This document shows positions 33,935-41,560 of a stretch of DNA of 64,000 bases, in pieces. The translations under genes were made by a program, and so were the position numbers. Position 1 is the first letter of the stretch, and every line of letters starts with the position of its first letter. Where the stretch lies: contig NZ_QTJY01000002.1 of the NCBI RefSeq assembly GCF_003703975.1, positions 124,001 to 188,000 on the forward strand. The letters run 5' to 3'. A model generated the notes under the pieces. That model was not told where the DNA came from, did not search any database, and saw only the letters and a list, made by a program, of their open reading frames with translations. The DNA is from Larkinella soli (GTDB lineage Bacteria; Bacteroidota; Bacteroidia; Cytophagales; Spirosomataceae).

Positions 33935-35167
33935 ATGGCTCACATCAAAAAAACGGCTGTGGCCCTGTTGGGATCACTGGTTGCAACGGCTCTCTTCGCC
34001 CTGCTGGTGTCGACGGCCTGCCAGTCCCGGGAGACCGGCCCGGACAATGCGCAGCTCACTGGCACCCCGGCGATCACTGGTCCGGCGGACGTCCAGCTGG
34101 TGAACGCCTTTCCGGGTCTGAAATTTGAACAGCCCGTCGAATTTACACACGCCGGTGACGGCACCAATCGTGTGTTTCTGGTAGAACAGGAAGGCCGCAT
34201 CCGGGTCTTCGACAACAACGCTTCGGTAAAGAATGCCGATGTGTATCTGGACATTCGCAATAAAGTCGCTGCCGGCGGGGAGATGGGCCTGCTGGGTCTC
34301 GCCTTCCATCCGAATTTTAAACAGAACGGTTATTTCTACGTCAACTATACGAAAAATAACCCGCGCGAAACGGTCATTGCCCGTTTCAAAGCGACGCCCG
34401 GCCAGAACCGGGTCGATGCCTCGACGGAGACGGTCCTGCTGAAATTCGGGCAGCCTTATGCCAACCACAACGGCGGCAAGGTGGCTTTCGGACCGGACGG
34501 TTTTCTGTACATCGCCACGGGTGACGGCGGCAGTGGGGGTGATCCGCAGAACCATGGGCAGAACCTCAAATCCTATCTGGGAAAAGTGCTGCGCATCGAC
34601 GTCGACAAGACGGACAAAGGCCACTACGGCATTCCGGCCGACAACCCGTTTGTCGGAAACGCGAACGCCCTTCCGGAACTATACGCCTACGGGCTGCGCA
34701 ACCCCTGGCGGATGAGCTTCGACACGCAGACGGGCCAGCTCTGGGCAGGCGATGTTGGACAGAATAAACTGGAAGAAGTCGATATCATTACCAAAGGCGG
34801 CAACTACGGCTGGCGACTGAAAGAAGCGAAAGACTGTTTCAATCCCGGCAGTAACTGCGATCAGGGAAAACTGATCGACCCCATCCACCAGTATCCCCGT
34901 GACCAGGGGGTTTCCATCACGGGGGGTGTCGTTTACCGGGGAAAGCAGATCCCCGCTCTGATCGGAAAATATGTGTACGGTGATTACGCCAGCGGCCGCA
35001 TCTGGGCGCTGAGCTTTGAAGGCGATCGAAAAACCGACAACCAGTTATTAACCAGCGACGCCGGACCGGTTTCGGCCTTCGGTGAGGATGCCAATCGGGA
35101 GCTGTATGTGTTGGATCACAGTAGCGGTATAGTGAAGCGGTTTGTGGTGAGACAGTCTATGCGGTAA
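33935..35167 (+). CDS. PQQ-dependent sugar dehydrogenase-type lipoprotein (GSDH/sorbosone family)
   Basis: 410 residues from the ATG at 33935 (an in-frame ATG at 33923 would add four). Lipoprotein signal with lipobox VSTAC. The six-bladed propeller of the glucose/sorbosone dehydrogenase family is seen in GEMGLLGLAFHPNF, HNGGKVAFGPDGFLYIATGDGG, YAYGLRNPWRMSFD and LWAGDVGQNKLEEVDII, with the final GVVYRG and YVYGDYASGRIW strands. Family members oxidise aldose sugars using PQQ and calcium outside the cytoplasm, although many relatives have no measured activity. The first blade has LVNAFPGLKFEQPVEF. Monocistronic with a strong terminator. Confidence 0.92.
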   Translation: MAHIKKTAVALLGSLVATALFALLVSTACQSRETGPDNAQLTGTPAITGPADVQLVNAFPGLKFEQPVEFTHAGDGTNRVFLVEQEGRIRVFDNNASVKNADVYLDIRNKVAAGGEMGLLGLAFHPNFKQNGYFYVNYTKNNPRETVIARFKATPGQNRVDASTETVLLKFGQPYANHNGGKVAFGPDGFLYIATGDGGSGGDPQNHGQNLKSYLGKVLRIDVDKTDKGHYGIPADNPFVGNANALPELYAYGLRNPWRMSFDTQTGQLWAGDVGQNKLEEVDIITKGGNYGWRLKEAKDCFNPGSNCDQGKLIDPIHQYPRDQGVSITGGVVYRGKQIPALIGKYVYGDYASGRIWALSFEGDRKTDNQLLTSDAGPVSAFGEDANRELYVLDHSSGIVKRFVVRQSMR

Positions 35168-35192
35168 CATTTTTCGGCAGCTGGTTAAACGA

Positions 35193-35223
35193 AGGCAGGG
35201 TCTCACCGACCCTGCCTTTTTTT
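35193..35223 (+). terminator. Intrinsic terminator after the sugar dehydrogenase gene
   Basis: AGGCAGGGTC (35193-35202) pairs with GACCCTGCCT (35208-35217) around TCACC, followed by a T tract to 35223. It is 26 bp after the stop. Confidence 0.92.
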
Positions 35224-35267
35224 ATGCGATATTCCTGTGTAGTTTAGGGAAAACTTCCTGAACCGTC

Positions 35268-35747
35268 ATGTATACCACCACCCTTCACACCCCCCTGGGT
35301 TATGCCGTCATTACGGGCAATGAAGACGGTATCGCCAGCGTTCGCTGCCTCAGCGAGCCGGTTCCGGACTCCCTTTTCGTGCCGGCGGTCCTGCATCGCT
35401 GCGCCCGCCAGCTGGAGGAATATTTCGCCGGCCGCCGTCGTTCTTTCGACCTTCCCCTCTACCCGCACGGCACCATTTTTCAGCGTTCGGTCTGGCAGAC
35501 GCTGGCGGAGGTCCCCTACGGAAAAACGCTGTCCTACATGGACCTGACCCGTCGGCTGGGCAGCGAAAAAGCAATTCGGGCGGTGGCGGCCGCCAACGGA
35601 AAAAACCCGGTCTGGATCATCATTCCCTGCCACCGGATCATCGGCTCCCACGGCGAATTGACCGGATACGCAGGCGGCCTCTGGCGCAAAAAATGGCTGC
35701 TCGACCACGAAAAGGGCGATGACGGCCAGTTGAGTCTGGGATTTTGA
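35268..35747 (+). CDS. ogt: Methylated-DNA-protein-cysteine S-methyltransferase
   Basis: 159 residues. The methyl-acceptor motif IPCHRIIG is at about 123-130, preceded by the recognition helix segment SEKAIRAVAAANGKNP with the arginine finger, and by FQRSVWQTLAEVPYGKTLSY. It repairs O6-alkylguanine by moving the alkyl group to its own cysteine. The short single-domain form lacks the Ada regulatory domain, so ogt is used as the symbol. It is the first gene after a strong terminator. Confidence 0.93.
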   Translation: MYTTTLHTPLGYAVITGNEDGIASVRCLSEPVPDSLFVPAVLHRCARQLEEYFAGRRRSFDLPLYPHGTIFQRSVWQTLAEVPYGKTLSYMDLTRRLGSEKAIRAVAAANGKNPVWIIIPCHRIIGSHGELTGYAGGLWRKKWLLDHEKGDDGQLSLGF

Positions 35748-35830
35748 GTTGGGGGGTGGAGAAGTTCAGGATTTGGGAAGTTAAGTGTTCGGGGTTGGAG
35801 ATTTAGGGAGTAAAGGCTTAAATTGGTCCT
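35748..35830. repeat. Degenerate G-rich heptamer tract
   Basis: A strand-biased spacer in which the plus strand carries loose copies of GTTnGGG and GATTTAGGG-like words (for example at 35750, 35776 and 35807) and almost no C. It holds no coding sequence and no clear terminator. Tracts of this kind occur between genes in Cytophagales, as far as I recall. Confidence 0.5.
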
Positions 35831-35880
35831 GATTTTGCTGTTTTTCTTAACCATAGTTGCCAACGGCTTTTCGTCTCAGC

Positions 35881-36756
35881 GTGAAACTGGTTCAATTATT
35901 CCTTTTTCTTGTACTTCTGACCACTACTACCGGCTGCTTCCGGCGATGGCGGATGAGCGACCGTGAGATTCAGGAACATTTTGCGGGCCGGGCCGTGAAA
36001 CCGACCTATATTACCGTCGAAAACGACAGTATGCGGCTCTTCGTAGCCAGCATCGGCCCGGATACCCTCCCTCCTCTCCTGCTGATTCATGGGGCTCCGG
36101 GTTCGTGGTATGGATATCTGAAAGTCATCGACGATACGCTGATCCAGAAGCAGTTCCATATTCTGGCCGTTGACCGGCCGGGGTACGGCAAGTCCCGGAA
36201 AGGCCGCAAACCCTATACTTCCATCACCCGGCAGGCGCAGTGGATCGCCCACGCCCTTAACCTGAACCATTCGGGCCGGAAGGCCGTGGTGCTGGGGCGC
36301 TCCTACGGCGCCCCGATAGCCGCCCGGCTGGCGATGCTCTATCCGGGCCGCATCAAACACCTGTTCCTGGTGGCGGCCCCGCTCGATCCGACGAGGGAGA
36401 AGTATTTCTGGTTCTCCAAATGGGGAAAGCTGCCGCCCATTCAGTTGTTCCTGCCCCGGCAGCTGAACCTCGCTACGGCCGAGAAATTCACCCATGTCTC
36501 CGAACTGCGTCAGATGGAACCGCTCTGGCCGAAGCTGAACGTCCCGGTGACGCTCCTCCACGGCGGGCGCGACTGGCTGGTGGATCCGAAAAACCTTGAA
36601 TTTGCCAAAGGCGTTCTGGCGGGAAAACCGGCTGAATTCATCTTCCTGCCCGATGCCGGACACATGATCACCAACTCCCATACGGAACTGGTCCGGAAGC
36701 TGATATTCGACAGTGTGGGGTTCGGCGCCCAAACCGCCCAGGGATCGGCGAACTAA
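35881..36756 (+). CDS. Alpha/beta hydrolase lipoprotein
   Basis: 291 residues from a GTG at 35881; this start gives a textbook lipoprotein signal (KLVQLFLFLVLLTTTTGC, Cys at about 19), while the upstream in-frame TTG at 35857 adds eight residues. The fold signatures are LLIHGAPGSWYGYLKV (oxyanion region), the nucleophile elbow GRSYGAP, VTLLHGGRDWLVDP with the acidic residue, and DAGHMI with the catalytic His. It is therefore a membrane-anchored serine hydrolase facing the periplasm or cell surface. Substrate unknown. It is followed by a PLP dehydratase gene 32 bp downstream. Confidence 0.87.
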   Translation: MKLVQLFLFLVLLTTTTGCFRRWRMSDREIQEHFAGRAVKPTYITVENDSMRLFVASIGPDTLPPLLLIHGAPGSWYGYLKVIDDTLIQKQFHILAVDRPGYGKSRKGRKPYTSITRQAQWIAHALNLNHSGRKAVVLGRSYGAPIAARLAMLYPGRIKHLFLVAAPLDPTREKYFWFSKWGKLPPIQLFLPRQLNLATAEKFTHVSELRQMEPLWPKLNVPVTLLHGGRDWLVDPKNLEFAKGVLAGKPAEFIFLPDAGHMITNSHTELVRKLIFDSVGFGAQTAQGSAN

Positions 36757-36773
36757 ACCCCGCCGGGATTGCG

Positions 36774-36781
36774 TACCTTTG
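36774..36781 (+). promoter_or_regulatory. Possible -7 element of the PLP dehydratase gene
   Basis: TACCTTTG matches TAnnTTTG exactly and ends 7 bp before the ATG at 36789, so a transcript from it would be almost leaderless. No -33 TTTG is seen at 17-23 bp upstream, so this stays a weak candidate. Confidence 0.3.
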
Positions 36782-36788
36782 CCTTTCT

Positions 36789-37757
36789 ATGATTACTCCG
36801 GAAACCATTCGGGCCGCGCACGAACGCATCCGGCCCCACATCCACCGCACGCCCGTGCTGACCAGCGACACCGTGGACCGGATCGGCGGAGCGCGGGTCT
36901 TCTTCAAACCCGAAAACTTTCAGAAGATCGGGGCCTTCAAAGCCCGGGGCGGCCTCAATGCCGTTCTGCAACTGCTGGAAACCGAACAGAAGGCAGGCCG
37001 CCGGCTCGGCCCGGTCACCACCCATTCTTCCGGCAATCACGCCCAGGCGGTCGCGTTTGCGGCCCGGCAGGTCGGAGTAAAAGCCTTCATCGTCATGCCC
37101 CGCACGGCCCCCTCGGTTAAAAAAGCCGCCGTCCGGGCCTACGGCGCCGAAATCATCGAGTGCGAGCCTACCCTGGAAGCCCGGGAAGAGGGGGTCCGGG
37201 AAGTAATCGAGCGCACCGGAGCCACCCTAATTCATCCCTTCGACGACGACCGTGTGATCGCCGGCCAGGCCACGGCCGCCTGGGAACTGATCGAAGACGC
37301 CGGGAATGACCAGCCGTTTGATTTCCTGATGGCGCCCGTCGGTGGGGGCGGTCTGCTAAGCGGCACCGGGCTGAGTGCGCACTTCCTCTCCCCAACTACG
37401 CAGGTGGTGGCGGCCGAACCCGACGGAGCGGCCGATGCGGTATTGTCGTTTTCGTCGGGACGGGTGGAGAAAGCTCCGGTCGTAAATACCATCGCCGACG
37501 GCCTGCTGACGACGCTCAGTGACCGCACCCTGGCTTATATCCGGGAACACGTGACGGACATCCTGACCGTTTCAGATGCTGAAATCGTGGCCGCCATGCG
37601 GCTGTTATGGGAGCGGATGAAGATAGTGGTGGAGCCGTCCGGGGCGGTGCCGCTGGCGGCCTTGCTGAAACACCCCGACCGGTTTGCGGGCCGGAAGGTC
37701 GGAATCATTCTGTCCGGCGGTAACGTAGATCTGGGAAAACTGCCGTTCTCCTCTTAA
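36789..37757 (+). CDS. PLP-dependent serine/threonine dehydratase or serine racemase-like enzyme
   Basis: 322 residues of fold-type II PLP enzymes. The lysine that binds PLP is in ENFQKIGAFKARGG at about 41-54, the phosphate loop SSGNHAQAVAFAA near 84, and the Gly-rich cofactor loop VGGGGLLSG near 186. The length and lack of an ACT regulatory domain place it with catabolic threonine dehydratases, serine racemases and hydroxyaspartate dehydratases rather than with the biosynthetic IlvA. It converts serine or threonine to a 2-oxo acid and ammonia, or racemises serine. A SnoaL-like gene begins 13 bp downstream and is probably co-transcribed. Confidence 0.92.
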   Translation: MITPETIRAAHERIRPHIHRTPVLTSDTVDRIGGARVFFKPENFQKIGAFKARGGLNAVLQLLETEQKAGRRLGPVTTHSSGNHAQAVAFAARQVGVKAFIVMPRTAPSVKKAAVRAYGAEIIECEPTLEAREEGVREVIERTGATLIHPFDDDRVIAGQATAAWELIEDAGNDQPFDFLMAPVGGGGLLSGTGLSAHFLSPTTQVVAAEPDGAADAVLSFSSGRVEKAPVVNTIADGLLTTLSDRTLAYIREHVTDILTVSDAEIVAAMRLLWERMKIVVEPSGAVPLAALLKHPDRFAGRKVGIILSGGNVDLGKLPFSS

Positions 37758-37769
37758 AAACCGTGCCTT

Positions 37770-38249
37770 ATGTCCCTGACTTTTGAAACCTGGCAGTCGA
37801 TCATCGACACCGTCAACGGCGTTTTTTTATACAGCGATTCCCACGACTGGGACGCCCTTCAGACCTGCTTTGCCGATCCGTTCGTGCTGGACTATACGTC
37901 GATGAACGGCGGAGAGCCGGCCACCCTGACTCCGGCCGGGATCGCGGAGGACTGGCGGGGCTTCCTGCCCGGTTTTCAGGCAACACACCATCTGATCGGC
38001 AACCATCGCGTCCGGCTGACCGAAGCCGAAGCTGCCGTGTTCTGCTACGGTACGGCCACGCATTACCTGCCTACCGAAACCGGGCTGCCGGTCTGGACGG
38101 TAGCCGGCACCTATGATTTCCGGCTTCGGTCGGAGAACGGAGGGTGGAAAATTACCCGCATGACCTTTCATTTTAAATACGAGGACGGGAACCGGCAGCT
38201 CCCGGCGCTGGCCCTTCAGGCGCTCCGGGAATCAGGCCCGGCCGTGTAG
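37770..38249 (+). CDS. SnoaL-like (NTF2 superfamily) protein
   Basis: 159 residues of the cone-shaped NTF2/SnoaL-like fold: an N-terminal helix (WQSIIDTVNGVFLYSDSHDWDALQTCF), DPFVLDYTS, a helix RGFLPGFQATHHLIGNH with conserved His residues, then strands ending GGWKITRMTFHFKYEDGN. This matches the nuclear transport factor 2-like domains that serve as small hydrolases, isomerases or binding proteins. No signal peptide. It is in a likely operon with the PLP dehydratase. Function unknown. Confidence 0.85.
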   Translation: MSLTFETWQSIIDTVNGVFLYSDSHDWDALQTCFADPFVLDYTSMNGGEPATLTPAGIAEDWRGFLPGFQATHHLIGNHRVRLTEAEAAVFCYGTATHYLPTETGLPVWTVAGTYDFRLRSENGGWKITRMTFHFKYEDGNRQLPALALQALRESGPAV

Positions 38250-38345
38250 ATTGCCGGCGGACGTCCCTCCGCTTGGCCCGACAACTAGTGAAATCAGGCC
38301 GTCCGGCGGAAAGCGGTCGTCCTCTTCCGGGCTTTAACAACAAGA

Positions 38346-38371
38346 TAGCCGGCCCAAGGCTGGACCGGCTA
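38346..38371 (-). terminator. Probable weak terminator of the 64-codon gene
   Basis: TAGCCGG pairs with CCGGCTA, and CCA with TGG, with one mismatch and loop AGGC. On the minus strand it is 33 bp after the stop at 38405 and is followed by TCTTGTTGTT. The plus-strand side has no T run, so it fits the minus-strand gene better. Confidence 0.45.
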
Positions 38372-38404
38372 CTCCATTCTGCCTAAAACGCTAAGAAAAC
38401 ACTC

Positions 38405-38599
38405 CTATTCAGCCAAATTTACGATTCTGCCGGCCCCGGAAATTCGAGTCCGGGCCATGCGATGTCGACACCAGCGGAGCAGTTGTATGCGTTCTACCGG
38501 AGAAAGCCATCGAAGCAGTTTGCGCAGTTCCTTTCGAAACAGCCCCCGGTCGAACTCAACCTTGTCTAAAACACTTTGACTGTATTCTAACCAGGACAT
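38405..38599 (-). CDS. Small conserved basic protein
   Basis: 64 residues, beginning MSWLEYSQSVLDKVEFDRGLF and continuing with ELRKLLRWLSPVERIQLLRWC. It is predicted helical and basic, with no signal or membrane segment. I recall similar short proteins (W-L-E-Y, F-D-R-x-L-F, E-L-R-K) in other Cytophagales, so it is probably real; no function is known to me. Strong support comes from its promoter region: a four-copy 11-bp-phased TTAGAA array (38642-38680) and a CATCTTTA box (38623-38630) laid out as in front of nhaD. It probably belongs to the same regulon. Confidence 0.72.
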   Translation of the reverse strand: MSWLEYSQSVLDKVEFDRGLFRKELRKLLRWLSPVERIQLLRWCRHRMARTRISGAGRIVNLAE

Positions 38600-38622
38600 A
38601 TGCTTTAAAGAGGTTTACAGTG

Positions 38623-38680
38623 TAAAGATGGGACCGCCCCCTTAAAGACTCCTTAGAACCCGATTAGAAAAAAATTAGAA
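38623..38680 (-). promoter_or_regulatory. Phased TTAGAA array and -7 box upstream of the 64-codon gene
   Basis: On the plus strand TTAAAG, TTAGAA, TTAGAA and TTAGAA start at 38642, 38653, 38664 and 38675, exactly 11 bp apart. Reading towards the gene, the array is followed by 11 bp and then CATCTTTA (38630-38623), 24 bp before the ATG. The same layout occurs at 40126-40183. Direct repeats with 11-bp period are typical of OmpR/PhoB-type response regulator sites. Confidence 0.7.
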
Positions 38681-38700
38681 TTCGGTCAAACCGGGCCGGT

Positions 38701-39972
38701 TCAGGAAACGATCCAGAACAGCACCAGCGCCCCGGCCGCGTAACCGGCCAGCGCCAGCGGACCGATCTGCTTCAGATAACCGGTAAACGTCAGCCGCTCG
38801 ATGCCCATCACCGCCACCCCGGCCGCCGATCCGATCAGCAGCAGGCTGCCCCCGGTGCCGGCACAATAGGCCAGCAGATGCCAGAATCGGTGGTCCTGCG
38901 GGAAAGTCTTCAGACTATACATGCTCATGGAAGCCGCCACCAGCGGCACGTTGTCGACCACCGCCGAGGCCAGGCCGATCACCAGCGTCGTCAGTTCTAC
39001 GGAAGCCACGTTCCGGTCGAGCCAGTGCGCCACCTGCTCCAGGATGCCGGCGGCTTCCAGCGCCCCGATCGCCAGCAGAATTCCCACGAAAAACAGGATG
39101 CTGCCCGTGTCGATTTTGCTCAGGGCATAGGCGGCCGACAGCGGCCGGCGGTCTTCCTCGTCCTTCCGGTGATGCAGCGCTTCCGACATCACCCAAACTG
39201 TTCCCAGCCCCAGCAGCATACCGAGGTAGGGAGGCAGCCCGGTCAGCACCTTGAACACCGGCACCATCACCAGCATACCGACCCCGGTCAGAAACATAGT
39301 GTTCCGTTCGCGGGCCGTCACCGATGCCTCCGACTCCGGCCTGAAAGCCTCGACCGGTTCGACCGGCCCGGAAAAGCGGAAGTGCAGGATCAGCAGGGGA
39401 ACGATCAGGGCGACGAGACTCGGAAGAATCAGGGTCAGAACGACCGCCGAGGTCGAAATCTGTCCGCCGATCCAGAGCATGGTCGTGGTGACGTCGCCCA
39501 GCGGTGACCAGGCCCCTCCGGCATTGGCCGACAGAATGATGATTCCGGCAAACAGCTGGCGAAGCTTCTGAAAGGGAATCAGCTTGGGCAGCAGGGACGC
39601 CATGACGATGGCCGTCGTCAGGTTGTCGAGCAGGGCCGACAGGACGAACGTAATGCCTCCGATGACCCAGAACAGCGTTCGGATGCGCCGGGTGCGGATG
39701 CGGTCAGTAATGATCTGGAAGCCGTTGTGGGCGTCGATCAGCTCCACGATGGTCATGGCGCCGAGCAGGAAAAAGGCAATCTCGGCGATCTGCGCAAGGT
39801 GGTGCGTCAGTTCCTCCACCACGGGTTCGTGGGCAGGTGAATACAGCCGGTATACGGTCCAGGCCAGAACGCCGGTCAGCAGGGCAGTGGCCGCCTTGTT
39901 CAGCCGGATGGTATGCTCCAGCGTAATCAGCAGGTAGCCCAGGAAGAAGAGAATTATCAGCAGTATAATCAT
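38701..39972 (-). CDS. nhaD: NhaD-type sodium/proton antiporter
   Basis: 423 residues with about eleven to twelve membrane segments. Conserved family stretches are LAQIAEIAFFLLGAMTIVELIDAHNGF, LSALLDNLTTAIVM, ANAGGAWSPLGDVTTTMLW near residue 150, and in the second half ASAVVDNVPLVAASM and AYCAGTGGSLLLIGSAAGV. These belong to the NhaD/arsenite-permease-like IT superfamily. It exchanges sodium or lithium for protons in the inner membrane. Upstream, between it and the histidine kinase gene, lie a phased TTAGAA array, a -7 box and, right before the ATG, a terminator hairpin. Regulation by the adjacent two-component system and by attenuation is inferred. Confidence 0.93.
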   Translation of the reverse strand: MIILLIILFFLGYLLITLEHTIRLNKAATALLTGVLAWTVYRLYSPAHEPVVEELTHHLAQIAEIAFFLLGAMTIVELIDAHNGFQIITDRIRTRRIRTLFWVIGGITFVLSALLDNLTTAIVMASLLPKLIPFQKLRQLFAGIIILSANAGGAWSPLGDVTTTMLWIGGQISTSAVVLTLILPSLVALIVPLLILHFRFSGPVEPVEAFRPESEASVTARERNTMFLTGVGMLVMVPVFKVLTGLPPYLGMLLGLGTVWVMSEALHHRKDEEDRRPLSAAYALSKIDTGSILFFVGILLAIGALEAAGILEQVAHWLDRNVASVELTTLVIGLASAVVDNVPLVAASMSMYSLKTFPQDHRFWHLLAYCAGTGGSLLLIGSAAGVAVMGIERLTFTGYLKQIGPLALAGYAAGALVLFWIVS

Positions 39973-39985
39973 TGTCGAAGGAATT

Positions 39986-40019
39986 AAAAAAATAACCGGT
40001 CACCTGGTAACCGGTTATT
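39986..40019 (-). terminator. Terminator hairpin 13 bp before the nhaD start, candidate attenuator
   Basis: AATAACCGGT (39991-40000) pairs with ACCGGTTATT (40010-40019) around a 9-nt loop; on the minus strand a run of seven T, two of them in the stem, follows to 39986. The nhaD ATG is at 39972, so no promoter fits between hairpin and gene. Transcription of nhaD must pass through it, either from the 40126-40133 box or from the kinase operon. It may instead simply end the kinase operon. Confidence 0.75.
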
Positions 40020-40125
40020 AGGAACACCTGAATTAGCAATTTTTGCCAAAAATCTTCTATTAGTTTCCGCACAAAAGAGAGACCGGCGCAGGCTGGACTG
40101 TGTCCGGTGAAACGCCTTTCCATGA

Positions 40126-40183
40126 CAAAGATGCGGCTGCGGTATTAGAAAACACTTAGAAGGACGTTAGAAAAAAGTTAAAA
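40126..40183 (-). promoter_or_regulatory. Phased TTAGAA array and -7 box upstream of nhaD
   Basis: On the plus strand TTAGAA, TTAGAA, TTAGAA and TTAAAA start at 40145, 40156, 40167 and 40178, an exact 11-bp period. The array begins 6 bp after the histidine kinase stop. Reading towards nhaD it is followed by 11 bp and CATCTTTG (40133-40126), one mismatch from TAnnTTTG. Transcription would start near 40120, giving a leader of about 150 nt that contains the terminator at 39986-40019. Confidence 0.72.
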
Positions 40184-40188
40184 ACCGG

Positions 40189-41556
40189 CTAAAGATGAGC
40201 CAGCCAGACCGTAAACCGGCTTCCTTCGTGCAGCCTGCTTTCGACGGTGATCCGCCCCTGGTGCAGCTCGACGATCCGCTGGCAGATCGGCAGCCCGATG
40301 CCGAACCCTTCAAACCCGACGGCTTTCGGCGAGCGGTAAAACGGCTCAAAAGCCCGCTCCATTTCCTCCGGAGCCATGCCGATGCCCCGGTCTTCGATGC
40401 TGACCCGGCAGAACTTCCGGTCCGTCCCGATCCGGATCCGGGCCGTTCGGTCGGTGGAGTACTTACAGGCATTGTCCAGAAGGTTCTGCAACACCCGCTT
40501 CAGCAGTTCCTCATTTCCCGAAACCATCGTTTCGTTTTCGGAATCGGGCAGGTTCTCATAATCGAACTCGATGCGGTATTCCGGCTTGGCGCTGATCAGT
40601 TCGTCCTTTGCCATCAGCACGACCTCCTCCATCCGGACCGGTACGAGGGGCATCTGGGTGAGGTTCTCCAGCGTCCGGGCCAGAAACAGCAGGCTGTTGG
40701 TCAGGTTGATGAGCCGGTCGGTATCGGATAGCAGGTTGTTCAGGATTTCCTGGTATTCTTCCGGGCTGAACCGGCGGAGCAGGCCCAGCTGAATTTCCGA
40801 TTTCAGGGCGGCCAGCGGGGTGCGGAGTTCGTGGGAGGCATGGGAGACGAAACTGCGCTGCTGTTCGAAAGCCTGTTCGAGCCGCCCCAGCACGACGTTG
40901 AAGTTGACGGCCAACTGATCGATTTCGTCTTTCCGGTCGCCTTCGTCGAGCCGCTGCTGGAGGTTGCGGGCGGTGATGGTCGAGATCTGCCGGTTGATCT
41001 GGTCGATGGGCTGGAGCGACTGTCCGGCGAAGAAGATACCAAGACCGACGGTGATCCCGATCCCGAAGATCAGCCCCCAGACCAGGGTGATCCCGAGGTT
41101 GAGCTGTTTGTTGCGGCCGAAGAGGTCATAGGCCGAGGCCAGCACCACCAGTTTCCGGCCGCTCTCCTCGAACAGGATGCCGACGAGTTGATTCTGGTCG
41201 CTCCAGGTTTCCACGTCCTTCTGCTGCCGGACCTCGTCGAGGAGTTGTTTCTGGTAATGAATCACCTGATCGTCGACGCTCGCATAGATCAGCCGGTTCT
41301 TTTCGTCGAAGACCAGCACCTTTTCGTCATAAAGCGCAGTCAGCGTGTTCCGGTCGATGATTTTCAGGAGTTTCTGGTCCACCTCACTGACCATGACCAG
41401 AAACCGGGCGGTGGTGCGGGCCTTGCTTTTCAGGCGGTCGTAGAAGTCCTCCCGGGCGTAGGCCGCCGAGGTCAGGTAGATGATGAACGAGAAAACCAGC
41501 AGGATCGACGCAACGATCAGCGAGAACTGAAGGGCAATCCGGTTTCTGATCTTCAT
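40189..41556 (-). CDS. Sensor histidine kinase with HAMP domain
   Basis: 455 residues. Membrane segments at about 9-29 and 165-187 enclose a periplasmic sensor domain of about 135 residues with no recognisable ligand fold. HAMP follows (about 190-240), then the HisKA dimerisation domain with the phospho-acceptor in SHASHELRTPLAAL (about 245), and the ATPase domain with N box LLDNACKYS, G1 DRGIGMAPEEM, F box FEPFYR and G2 GFGIGLPICQ. It phosphorylates the response regulator encoded 4 bp upstream. The domain plan is that of CusS/EnvZ-like metal or envelope-stress kinases. What it senses is not evident; the neighbouring nhaD hints at ions or pH. Confidence 0.94.
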   Translation of the reverse strand: MKIRNRIALQFSLIVASILLVFSFIIYLTSAAYAREDFYDRLKSKARTTARFLVMVSEVDQKLLKIIDRNTLTALYDEKVLVFDEKNRLIYASVDDQVIHYQKQLLDEVRQQKDVETWSDQNQLVGILFEESGRKLVVLASAYDLFGRNKQLNLGITLVWGLIFGIGITVGLGIFFAGQSLQPIDQINRQISTITARNLQQRLDEGDRKDEIDQLAVNFNVVLGRLEQAFEQQRSFVSHASHELRTPLAALKSEIQLGLLRRFSPEEYQEILNNLLSDTDRLINLTNSLLFLARTLENLTQMPLVPVRMEEVVLMAKDELISAKPEYRIEFDYENLPDSENETMVSGNEELLKRVLQNLLDNACKYSTDRTARIRIGTDRKFCRVSIEDRGIGMAPEEMERAFEPFYRSPKAVGFEGFGIGLPICQRIVELHQGRITVESRLHEGSRFTVWLAHL

Positions 41557-41560
41557 GGAG

